Source of the DNA: Iodobacter sp025352645
GTDB lineage: Bacteria > Pseudomonadota > Gammaproteobacteria > Burkholderiales > Chitinibacteraceae
Direction: 5' to 3'
DNA length: 64,000 nt
NCBI RefSeq assembly: GCF_033446605.1
Contig: NZ_JAWQUO010000020.1
Coordinates: forward strand, 1-64,000
Part shown: positions 7,193 through 14,918 of the stretch, one piece after another
How the letters are laid out: each line of letters begins with the position of its first letter
How positions within the stretch are numbered: position 1 is the first letter of the stretch
The notes under the pieces: model-generated
Databases searched by the model: none
Told to the model about the DNA's origin: nothing
The model's input: the letters and a program-made list of their open reading frames with translations, nothing else
Position numbers and translations under genes: made by a program

Positions 7193-8092
7193 ATGAAAAG
7201 CCAAGAAGTAGACCTCTCCCGCCTGCCCCCGCCGAACCTGATCGAGGCGCTGGATTTTGAAACGATTTTTAAGGAGCGCAAAGCGGCGCTGCTGGCGCTC
7301 TATCCCGATGCAGCCGCCGTACTGAGTCTGGAATCTGAACCGCTCACCAAGCTGTTACAAGAAAACGCTTACCGCGAACTCATCCAGCGGCAAAAGATTA
7401 ACGAGCGCGGCGCGGCCTGCATGTTGGCGTTTAGCCAGGGGAATGATTTAGACCATCTGGTGGCTAATTTTAATGTGCAGCGCTTTGTCATTACGCCCGC
7501 CAATCCAAACGCCGTGCCTCCTACCGATGCGGTTTTAGAAACCGATGATTCACTCCGCGCACGCGGCCAGCGGGCTTTTGAAGGCTTAAGCGTGGCGGGG
7601 CCAAGATCGGCCTATATCTTTCATGCTTTATCAGCTGACGCCCGCGTGGCCGACGCCAGTGCTATCAGCCCCGAACCCTGCGAAGTGGTCGTTAGCGTAC
7701 TGGCGAATGATGGCGACGGCAGCGCCCCCGCTGATTTACTGACTAAAGTCAGGCTGCTGCTATCGGGTGAAGACGTGCGCCCCGTGGGCGACCGGCTCAG
7801 TGTGCAGTCGGCCCGCATCGTCAATTACGCCGTCACTGCCGTTTTATATCTTTATCAAGGCCCAGAAAAAGGCCCGATTTTAGAAGCCGCCCACGCCCAG
7901 CTTAAAAAATACATCAGTACCCAGCGCCGCATGGGCCGCGATATTCGCCAATCCGCCATCTTTGCCGCACTGCATGTGGAAGGCGTGCAGCGTGTTGAAC
8001 TCGTGTCGCCGGCTAAAGATGTGGTGCTTGATGAAACCCAAGCCGCGCACTGCACCGCAACCGAGATCAGCGTCGGCGGCATCGATGACTAA
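7193..8092 (+). CDS. J: P2 gpJ-like baseplate protein
   Basis: A 299-residue baseplate J protein (T4 gp6 relatives) that builds the wedge periphery. Family features include the DLSRLPPPNLIEALDFE start and the ETDDSLRARGQRAFEGLSVAGP..AYIFHALSAD segment near residues 115-145. The length agrees with P2 gpJ (about 300). The stop overlaps the start of I (ATGACTAA). Confidence 0.93.
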   Translation: MKSQEVDLSRLPPPNLIEALDFETIFKERKAALLALYPDAAAVLSLESEPLTKLLQENAYRELIQRQKINERGAACMLAFSQGNDLDHLVANFNVQRFVITPANPNAVPPTDAVLETDDSLRARGQRAFEGLSVAGPRSAYIFHALSADARVADASAISPEPCEVVVSVLANDGDGSAPADLLTKVRLLLSGEDVRPVGDRLSVQSARIVNYAVTAVLYLYQGPEKGPILEAAHAQLKKYISTQRRMGRDIRQSAIFAALHVEGVQRVELVSPAKDVVLDETQAAHCTATEISVGGIDD

Positions 8093-8627
8093 ATCCTTAT
8101 TGCCTTCTGGCTCTAGCAAGCTAGAACGCGCTATCGCTGAAAGCTGTATCCCTGGGCAAGAGCTGCCGATTCTACTGGCTGCGCTTTGGAATGCCGACAC
8201 CTGCCCCAAGACAGCGCTGCCTTATCTGGCGTGGGCATTTTCAGTAGACAGATGGGACGAAAAGTGGCCAGAAGAAACCCAACGCGAAGTCATCCGCCAA
8301 TCGTTCTTTGTGCATCAGCACAAGGGCACCATCGGCGCACTCAAACGCATCGTCGAGCCGCTGGGCTATCGCCTAGAGATCACCGAATGGTGGGAAGAGC
8401 AGCCACTTGGCCCGCGTGGCACTTTCAAACTCGAAGTCAAAACCATAGACCAGGGGATGACCGAAGAAACCCAGATCGAGCTGAACTATTTAATTGACGA
8501 AGCCAAGCCGCTATCACGCCATTTAATAGAAATGAATATCAGCGTCGAGCCACGCGGCTTCATTTACATCGGCGTCGGCCAATACCAAGGCGAAGTCATC
8601 AACATTTACCCCAAGGCAGCCGCATAA
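8085..8627 (+). CDS. I: P2 gpI-like tail protein
   Basis: A 180-residue phage tail protein I. The ATG at 8085 lies 8 nt inside the J stop region and gives the family-typical beginning (MTKSLLPSGSSKLERAIAE). A longer frame from 7962 only reads through J and is rejected. Conserved elements include LP.LAWAFSVDRWD and the H.HKGT..ALKR segment. GpI joins the wedge to the fibre. Gene H begins 3 nt downstream. Confidence 0.92.
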   Translation: MTKSLLPSGSSKLERAIAESCIPGQELPILLAALWNADTCPKTALPYLAWAFSVDRWDEKWPEETQREVIRQSFFVHQHKGTIGALKRIVEPLGYRLEITEWWEEQPLGPRGTFKLEVKTIDQGMTEETQIELNYLIDEAKPLSRHLIEMNISVEPRGFIYIGVGQYQGEVINIYPKAAA

Positions 8628-8629
8628 CC

Positions 8630-11380
8630 ATGAGCCAACAATACTTTGCAATCCTAACCACCTACGGCGCGGCCCAGATTGTCGAAGCCACCGCGCAAAA
8701 AAAGACCATCCATATTGAAACAATGGCCGTGGGTGATGGCGCGGGCAAAGACACCGTCCCCAATGACAAGCAAACCAAACTCATCAAAGAAAACTACCGC
8801 AGCGCTTTAAACTCGCTTAAATCCGAAGCGGGCAAAAATACGGTGATTGCTGAACTCATCATTAAAGAAAACGTCGGCGGCTGGTGGATTCGAGAAATGG
8901 GCCTGTATGACGACAAAGGCGGCTTAATCGCCGTGGCCAATTGCCCCGCCAGCTATAAGCCGCAATTAGCCGAAGGTTCGGGCAAGGTGCAAACTTTGCG
9001 CATGGTGTTTGTTGTCAGCAACACCGCCGCCGTTACGATCAGCGTTAGCCAAGATATTGGCATTGCCAGCATTGAGCTGGTCGAAGAAACCATGAAGAAG
9101 CATATTGCCGATGACGACCCGCATTCAAAAGATTACTACAATAAAAAAATCACCGATAAAACCAACGCGGGCCTAAAGAAAGACCTCACCGCCGCCGCCG
9201 TCAAAGAGGGCAGCCGTGGACGCGATGAAGCGAAAAAATACGCGGACGACAACAAAGTCGCCTTAACCGGCAATCAAAGTATTGCAGGCAATAAGACGTT
9301 TACCGGCCCCAAAACCGCCGTTGAAAATCTAAACGTCGCACAGGAAGCGATTTTGGGTTATCGGCTGGTGATTCGCAGAAATCAGGCCCCGTTTGCGCCC
9401 TACCTACACATCGCAAACCAAGACCTTACTTTAGATGCGGTTGGGGCCATTGTCGACGGGGCCAGCCGCGAAGTCGGCTCCCTGAATAATCTTGCTTGTG
9501 ACACGGCGACAGGCGCAGAAAGGACAGCATCCACCACCGTTTGCCGAATTGACAATAAAGGGCGTGTACGCCTGCAAACAGAAGTAAGAGATCGAGACGG
9601 CAAGCTAGGCACCTCTAACCTGACATCCTCAGCGCTGGCCGTGTCTGTGCCTATTTCTGCACCAGACCCCAGCCCTACCGCAGACGATTTGTTTAAAGTG
9701 TCCGCTAGATGGGTCAATAAAAAACTCCAGCCTTATCAAAAAGGCATGCAATCACTGCCTTCAACCGCTGACTTAAATGAATATAACGCAGATGGTGTTT
9801 GGTATCAGGCTGGAAATGCGGGGGCTATTTCAGGGAAAAACTACCCTGCGCCTTTCGCTGGCGTGCTGGAGGTTTTTACAGCGGGGTCAAAAATCACCAT
9901 TCAGCGATACACGCTATACAACGATGCCCGCGTGTTTACTCGTGCTGCTTACAATGGCACATGGAATCTGAATTGGGCTTTAGTGACCACAGATCGACAA
10001 GGCGTCTCCTATGATGCGGCGCGATTAGGTGGCAAGCTAGCAAATACCTACACACTCAAAAGTGAAGCGGATGAAAGATACCCAATATTGACAGACGTAG
10101 GTGGCAAAGGCTTATCACTGACTGGCTGCTTTAACTCCAGCGCAACAGGACAAATCTCTGAACGGGCGAACCATGATTGGATACAAGGCGTTTTCCATAA
10201 CAGTAATCAACCCGCCCTTCTAGACGATAAAACAGCGTGGCTTACTTCAATCAATACCCAATACAGCAACGGGTATTCAATCATGAGCAAGATTGGTGTT
10301 TATAGAGCGGGGTTTGATTATTTTGGCAGCATGATTTTTCAGCACGTTGGGGAAGCGAGCTTACCTCTGGGCACTTGGACAATGGAGGCCAAAGGTGGCG
10401 CGTTCACCTCTAAACACCTTACTCTGACCCGAACAGCAGGGAATGGGGATCACTCTGTTATTAAGTTTGAAAAAAAAGACCCCTCCGCCGCTTCCCAAAT
10501 TTTAGGGGCGATTACTTGGGATACGTTCAGGGATGTTTCCGCCGTCTCCAATGTTGCCGCCATCTGGGCAGAAGGCGCGGGCGAGGCGGCAAACTGGGGA
10601 GAATTGCACTTTGGTATTACCACAAATGGCACAGGCGAAATGCCGCCTAAAATTATGTCGATCAGCGATGGCCGTGTGCTCACCAGCCAACTGCATACCT
10701 ATTACCTGAAGTCGCGCGACCCAGCGGGCAGCATTGCAGACCCAGCACGGGACTTTGACGGAGTCGTTCACAATCTGCGCTGGAAAAATTACGGCGGAGG
10801 GCACGTTATTTTTGATGCAAGTGCCAGTCAGTCTCCCTCTGGCTCAGCAGTTAATAACCGAGATGCAGAAATGCCATGGGTCAACGCACAGCCCGCCATC
10901 ATGGGCTGGAATGGCGTCAATACCTTTGGCGTGCGCGTGGACTCTTGCCGGTCTGCTGACAGGCTCGTCGATGGCTCTTTCGGTTTGCCCGTTGGCGTTC
11001 CCGTTCCATGGCCCAGTAATACCCCGCCTTCTGGCTGGATTTTTTTACAGGGCCAAGGCATTAATCCAGCCGAAGCGCCCGTCCTCGCTTCGCTATACGG
11101 TGCAACCCTTCCCGATCTACGCGGCATGTATATCTCAGGCTGGGACGCGGGGCGCGGCATTGATCCAGGGCGGGAAGTGTTGAGCTATCAAGCCGCCAAT
11201 GTGGGCGAGCACCAACACACGGTGCCTTTTGATGATGGCGGTTGGCTGTCCTACTCAGGCGGCGGCGGGCAGCCAGGTGTTAATTATGTGATAGCGAGGG
11301 CAAGGGCCACGGTCGATGGGCCAACAGGCCGAACACACCCAGACAATATTGCCTTCAATTACATCGTTCGGTGGGGATAA
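8630..11380 (+). CDS. H: P2 gpH-like tail fibre protein (916 aa)
   Basis: A long tail-fibre protein. The first ~150 residues carry the conserved attachment domain (MSQQYFAILT.YG..QI, then GWWIREMGLYD..GGLIAVAN.P.SYKPQ...G). A long central shaft and receptor region has no recognisable repeats. The last ~130 residues are a tail-collar domain (PVGVPVPWPS..PPSGW.FL.GQ, LPDLRGMYISGWD) ending in the usual N.AFNYIVRWG. The middle decides host range and is expected to vary most. It is followed immediately by its assembly chaperone gene. Confidence 0.92.
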   Translation: MSQQYFAILTTYGAAQIVEATAQKKTIHIETMAVGDGAGKDTVPNDKQTKLIKENYRSALNSLKSEAGKNTVIAELIIKENVGGWWIREMGLYDDKGGLIAVANCPASYKPQLAEGSGKVQTLRMVFVVSNTAAVTISVSQDIGIASIELVEETMKKHIADDDPHSKDYYNKKITDKTNAGLKKDLTAAAVKEGSRGRDEAKKYADDNKVALTGNQSIAGNKTFTGPKTAVENLNVAQEAILGYRLVIRRNQAPFAPYLHIANQDLTLDAVGAIVDGASREVGSLNNLACDTATGAERTASTTVCRIDNKGRVRLQTEVRDRDGKLGTSNLTSSALAVSVPISAPDPSPTADDLFKVSARWVNKKLQPYQKGMQSLPSTADLNEYNADGVWYQAGNAGAISGKNYPAPFAGVLEVFTAGSKITIQRYTLYNDARVFTRAAYNGTWNLNWALVTTDRQGVSYDAARLGGKLANTYTLKSEADERYPILTDVGGKGLSLTGCFNSSATGQISERANHDWIQGVFHNSNQPALLDDKTAWLTSINTQYSNGYSIMSKIGVYRAGFDYFGSMIFQHVGEASLPLGTWTMEAKGGAFTSKHLTLTRTAGNGDHSVIKFEKKDPSAASQILGAITWDTFRDVSAVSNVAAIWAEGAGEAANWGELHFGITTNGTGEMPPKIMSISDGRVLTSQLHTYYLKSRDPAGSIADPARDFDGVVHNLRWKNYGGGHVIFDASASQSPSGSAVNNRDAEMPWVNAQPAIMGWNGVNTFGVRVDSCRSADRLVDGSFGLPVGVPVPWPSNTPPSGWIFLQGQGINPAEAPVLASLYGATLPDLRGMYISGWDAGRGIDPGREVLSYQAANVGEHQHTVPFDDGGWLSYSGGGGQPGVNYVIARARATVDGPTGRTHPDNIAFNYIVRWG

Positions 11381-11384
11381 TCCA

Positions 11385-11945
11385 ATGCTTAAAAATACAA
11401 TCAAACCAAACAACACCCGCCCAGACCAGCAGCCAGAAACACTTCCCGCGCAGCCGGTCTCTTTCGATCAAGACGGTTTTGCCAGCCATGACGGCATCGT
11501 GGCTTGCTTTTGCCACGACACCCGCACGCTGGAATATATAGGTAAGGCTGAAATGTGGGTGTCTAAAGATTGCGGCTTGCCCGCTGGGGCGGTGCTGGAT
11601 GCGCCTAAGCTCAGGCCCGCTAAAAACAAGGCCATTATTCGGAATAAGGCAGATCAGTGCTGGGCGCTGATTGAAGATTACCGAAAGATGATTGCTTACC
11701 AAACCAGCGACGGTGCGGCGCGTTTGCTGGATACATTAGGCCCTATCCCCGAAGGTTTTACCCTGCTGCCGTATTTTGAAGGGGCGGTATGGAATGGTAA
11801 AAAATGGATCATAGGCGCTCAGCCCATCCCGCTGGTTTTAGACCCACCGGCGGCCACCGCTGACGATCCATTGCTCGCCTTAAATCAGAAAATAGAACGA
11901 CTTGAAAGCTTGCTGGCGCAGGTTTTAAGCGAAACACCCGCCTAA
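11385..11945 (+). CDS. G: P2 gpG-like tail fibre assembly chaperone
   Basis: A 186-residue tail fibre assembly protein, paired with H as in P2. The start at 11385 is chosen because GGGG lies 6-10 nt before it and the longer frame from 11316 overlaps the conserved fibre tip. The C-terminal coiled coil (PLLALNQKIERLESLLAQVL) and GAVWNGKKWI segment are common in such chaperones. No gpZ/Fun-type cargo follows, unlike P2. Confidence 0.8.
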   Translation: MLKNTIKPNNTRPDQQPETLPAQPVSFDQDGFASHDGIVACFCHDTRTLEYIGKAEMWVSKDCGLPAGAVLDAPKLRPAKNKAIIRNKADQCWALIEDYRKMIAYQTSDGAARLLDTLGPIPEGFTLLPYFEGAVWNGKKWIIGAQPIPLVLDPPAATADDPLLALNQKIERLESLLAQVLSETPA

Positions 11946-12036
11946 GCGTTGTCGTTCAAGGCTTCACAATCCCCAGTGAAAGCCAAATAAAACAGAATCG
12001 CCCATCATGGCTCGGTCAATTCAAACCGAGGAAATC

Positions 12037-13212
12037 ATGGGCGATTCATTCCACCATGGTGTGCGCGTTCTCGAAGTCAACGAAGGCACGCGCACCATTC
12101 AAACCATTAGCACCGCTGTGATTGGTGCGGTCTGCACGGCATCCGATGCCGACAAAGACTTCTTCCCGCTCAATCAAGCCGTACTGATTACCAACGTACA
12201 AAAAGCCATTGGTAAAGCCGGAAGCAAAGGCACGCTGCTACGCACCTTACGCGCCATCTCTAAACAAACCAGCCCGATTATTGTGATGGTGCGGGTAGAA
12301 GAAGGTGCAGACGAAAAAGAAACCGAGAAGAACATCATCGGCGGCACCGATGAACAAGGCCGCTTCACTGGCTTGCAAGCGTTGCTATCGGCTAACAGCA
12401 CTGTCCACGTTAAGCCGCGCATCTTAGGCGTGCCAGGCTACGACACTTTGCTGGTGGCCAACGAGCTGGCAACCATCTGCCAGAAGCTACGTGCCTTCGC
12501 CTATATCAGCGCCCGAGGCTGCAATAGCCTAGAAGCCGCCCTTGAGTATCGCAAAAACTTTGGCCAGCGCGAGCTGATGCTGATCTGGCCAGACTTTAGC
12601 AATCCTCTTTTTGATGGTAAGGGCGATCAGGGCTTAGATCTGGCGGTGGCCTACGCGATGGGCTTACGCGCCAAGATCGACAAAGAAACCGGCTGGCACA
12701 AAACCCTTTCTAATGTGGTGATTAACGGCGTCACCGGCTTAAGCCAAGACGTGTTCTGGGACTTGCAAGACCCTGATACCGATGCAGGCTTACTAAATGC
12801 CGCCGACCTCACCACGCTGGTGCGCGCCAAAGGCTTTATTTTTTGGGGCAGCCACACCCTCAGCGCCGACCCACTGTTCAAGTTTGAAAGCTACACCCGC
12901 ACCGCCCAAGTGCTGGCCGACACGATGGCCGAGGCGCATATGTGGGCAGTTGATAAGCCGATGACGCCGAGTCTTGCCAAGGATATTTTAGAAGGGCTAA
13001 ACGCCAAAGGCCGTGCCTTAGTCTCTGCTGGGTATTTGATGGGCTTCAATGCCTGGCTAGATATCGATGCCAACGATAAGGAAGCGCTTAAGGCGGGCAA
13101 GTTAACCATTGATTACGACTACACGCCGATGCCACCGCTGGAAGACCTGACCTTTATCCAGCGCATTACCGACAAATACCTGATGGACTTTGCCGCCAAC
13201 GTAGGCCGCTAA
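12037..13212 (+). CDS. FI: P2 FI-like contractile tail sheath protein
   Basis: A 391-residue sheath protein. The start MGDSFHHGVRVLEVNEGTR matches P2 FI (.HHGV.VLEIN.GTR), so the ATG at 12037 is preferred over the one at 12007; GAGGAAATC precedes it. Conserved landmarks are AVIGAVCTASDAD..FPLN.PVL.TN near residue 30 and the polymerisation domain with TLSADPLFKF.SY.RT near residue 290. A 91-nt gap before it probably contains the F-operon promoter. Confidence 0.94.
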   Translation: MGDSFHHGVRVLEVNEGTRTIQTISTAVIGAVCTASDADKDFFPLNQAVLITNVQKAIGKAGSKGTLLRTLRAISKQTSPIIVMVRVEEGADEKETEKNIIGGTDEQGRFTGLQALLSANSTVHVKPRILGVPGYDTLLVANELATICQKLRAFAYISARGCNSLEAALEYRKNFGQRELMLIWPDFSNPLFDGKGDQGLDLAVAYAMGLRAKIDKETGWHKTLSNVVINGVTGLSQDVFWDLQDPDTDAGLLNAADLTTLVRAKGFIFWGSHTLSADPLFKFESYTRTAQVLADTMAEAHMWAVDKPMTPSLAKDILEGLNAKGRALVSAGYLMGFNAWLDIDANDKEALKAGKLTIDYDYTPMPPLEDLTFIQRITDKYLMDFAANVGR

Positions 13213-13224
13213 AGGGAGAACAGC

Positions 13225-13734
13225 ATGGCATTACCCCGTAAGTTAAAACTGTTTAATTTATTCCTCAATGGAGAAAACTTTGTTGGGCAAGTAACCGAAG
13301 TCACCCTGCCCAAACTCAGCCGCAAGATGGAAGAGTACCGAGGCGGCGGCATGAGCGGCCCGATTGATATTGATCTGGGAATGGAAAAGCTCGAAATGGA
13401 GTTCACTTGCGGCGGCATGATGCGCGAGATTCTGCTCAGCTTTGGCGCGGCCACCCACGACGCCGAGCTGCTGCGCTTTGCCGGTGCTTACCAGCGGGAA
13501 GACTCGGAAGAAGTGGACGCGGTGGAAGTTACCGTGCGCGGTCGTCACAAAGAAATTGATATGGGCGGCGCAAAGCCTGGCGACGATACCGAGTTCAAAG
13601 TCTCCAGCTCTTTAAGCTATTACAAGTTTGAAATGAACGGCGAAATGCTGATCGAGATTGATCTGGTCAACATGATTGAAACCATCGGCAGCACCGACCG
13701 CCTCGCCAAACTACGCGCCGCGATTGGCCTGTAA
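13225..13734 (+). CDS. FII: P2 FII-like tail tube protein
   Basis: A 169-residue major tail tube protein. It starts MALPRKLKLFNLF.NG..F.G and contains LPKLSRKMEEYRGGGM.GP...DLGMEKLEME, both family hallmarks. It forms the inner tube around the tape measure. It follows the sheath after 12 nt with an AGGGAGAA ribosome site. Confidence 0.95.
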   Translation: MALPRKLKLFNLFLNGENFVGQVTEVTLPKLSRKMEEYRGGGMSGPIDIDLGMEKLEMEFTCGGMMREILLSFGAATHDAELLRFAGAYQREDSEEVDAVEVTVRGRHKEIDMGGAKPGDDTEFKVSSSLSYYKFEMNGEMLIEIDLVNMIETIGSTDRLAKLRAAIGL

Positions 13735-13753
13735 ACCTAGGAAAAAATAAACC

Positions 13754-14074
13754 ATGACCACCCCAGAAAATAAAAGCATCGAAGCCCCAGAAAACACCGT
13801 CGAGCTAGACACCCCTCTTACGCGGGGCAGCCAAACCATCAGCGCCATTACTTTACGCAAACCCAAGGCCGGTGAGTTGCGCGGCGTAAAGCTGGGCGAG
13901 CTATTGCAGATGGATGTGGAAACGCTGGCCAAGGTATTGCCGCGCATTAGCTCCCCCACGTTAACCACACAAGACGTCAACAACTTAGACCCCGCCGACC
14001 TCTTGCAACTGGCAGGGATAGCGGCTGGTTTTTTATTGCCGAAGGCCAGCAAACCGGATTACCCGCTTGCGTAA
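13754..14074 (+). CDS. E: P2 gpE-like tail assembly chaperone
   Basis: A 106-residue protein, the short product of the E/E' pair that binds the tape measure during tail assembly. The core phrase TLRKPKAGELRG.KL..LLQMD is typical. Near its end, codons 93-94 form the heptamer T TTT TTA (14029-14035). This allows ribosomes to slip back one base and make the longer E+E' protein. The zero-frame stop is at 14072-14074. Confidence 0.9.
   Translation: MTTPENKSIEAPENTVELDTPLTRGSQTISAITLRKPKAGELRGVKLGELLQMDVETLAKVLPRISSPTLTTQDVNNLDPADLLQLAGIAAGFLLPKASKPDYPLA
14029..14035 (+). promoter_or_regulatory. -1 ribosomal slippery heptamer in E
   Basis: The sequence T TTT TTA is in the correct phase with E (GGT TTT TTA TTG). 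Slipping by -1 gives the conserved E' frame. P2 uses a T-rich heptamer of the same kind at the same gene. Confidence 0.85.
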
Positions 14075-14199
14075 ATGATGCAATGGCCGATATCGCGATG
14101 GTGTTCCACTGGCCGCCTTCGGCTATGGACGGCATGGAGATATCGGAATTAATAGAATGGCGTGAAGCCGCCAGAAAAAGGCAAAGCCCAGATTCATGA
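14035..14199 (+). CDS. E': P2 gpE' extension, made by -1 frameshift from E
   Basis: After a -1 slip at 14029-14035 the reading frame continues as IAEGQQTG..ACVNDAMADIAM, then VFHWPPSAMDGMEISELIEW, and ends at TGA 14197-14199. The FHWPPS.M..ME..EL..W phrase is the conserved E' signature of P2-like phages. The product is the E N-terminus fused to this segment, about 147 residues in total. The stop codon overlaps the ATG of the following methyltransferase (ATGA). Confidence 0.88.
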   Translation: MAEGQQTGLPACVNDAMADIAMVFHWPPSAMDGMEISELIEWREAARKRQSPDS

Positions 14200-14918
14200 T
14201 TAAAAATAAATTACACGCGGGAGACTGCCTGCCCTTTTTAGAACGCTTGCCCGCCTTATCGGTGAATGCGCTGATTACTGACCCACCTTACGCATCGGGT
14301 GGCGTGCATATTGGCTCTAAAAACCGCAACACCTCAGACAAATATCAGAACGGCGGCACGGCGCGACACTACCCAGAATTTACCGGCGATCACCGTGACC
14401 AACGCGCCCACCTGCGCTGGATGACGCTTTGGCTGTCTGAGTGCCTGCGCGTCATGAAAGACGGTGCGCCCATTTGCCTATTTACCGACTGGCGACAATT
14501 GCCGCTCACCACCGACGCTTTACAGGTGGCAGGGTTTACTTGGCGCGGCATTGCTGTCTGGGACAAGGGCGAAGGCGTGCGCCCTCAGATGGGGCGCTTT
14601 AGAAATCAAGCGGAATACATCGTTTGGGGCAGCAAGGGCGATATGCCGCTGGATCGAGGCGTCGGGGTATTGCGCGGTGTTTACAAAGAAGTGGTGAAGC
14701 AAAAAGACAAGTTCCACGTCACCGGCAAGCCCACCGATTTAATGCGCGACCTCATTAAAATCTGCCCCGCTGGCGGCGTCATTCTTGACCCTTTCGCCGG
14801 TTCAGGCTCCACCTTGCTTGCCGCTGAATCAGCGGGCTACGACTGGCTGGGCTGTGAACTGAGCGAGGAATACAAAGATATTGCATTGGAACGCTTAGCA
14901 GAATTGAAGGAGCACTAA
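14196..14918 (+). CDS. Site-specific DNA methyltransferase (amino-MTase) cargo
   Basis: A 240-residue exocyclic-amino DNA methyltransferase. Motif IV is DPPY (about residues 29-32) and the SAM-binding motif I is DPFAGSGST near residue 199-207. Catalytic motif first and FxGxG last is the beta-class order. It probably makes N6-methyladenine or N4-methylcytosine; the target sequence cannot be read from the protein. No restriction enzyme lies beside it, so protection of phage DNA is likelier than a full R-M system (inference). It is inserted between E' and T, where P2 has nothing, with ATGA and TAATG overlaps at both ends. Confidence 0.88.
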   Translation: MIKNKLHAGDCLPFLERLPALSVNALITDPPYASGGVHIGSKNRNTSDKYQNGGTARHYPEFTGDHRDQRAHLRWMTLWLSECLRVMKDGAPICLFTDWRQLPLTTDALQVAGFTWRGIAVWDKGEGVRPQMGRFRNQAEYIVWGSKGDMPLDRGVGVLRGVYKEVVKQKDKFHVTGKPTDLMRDLIKICPAGGVILDPFAGSGSTLLAAESAGYDWLGCELSEEYKDIALERLAELKEH

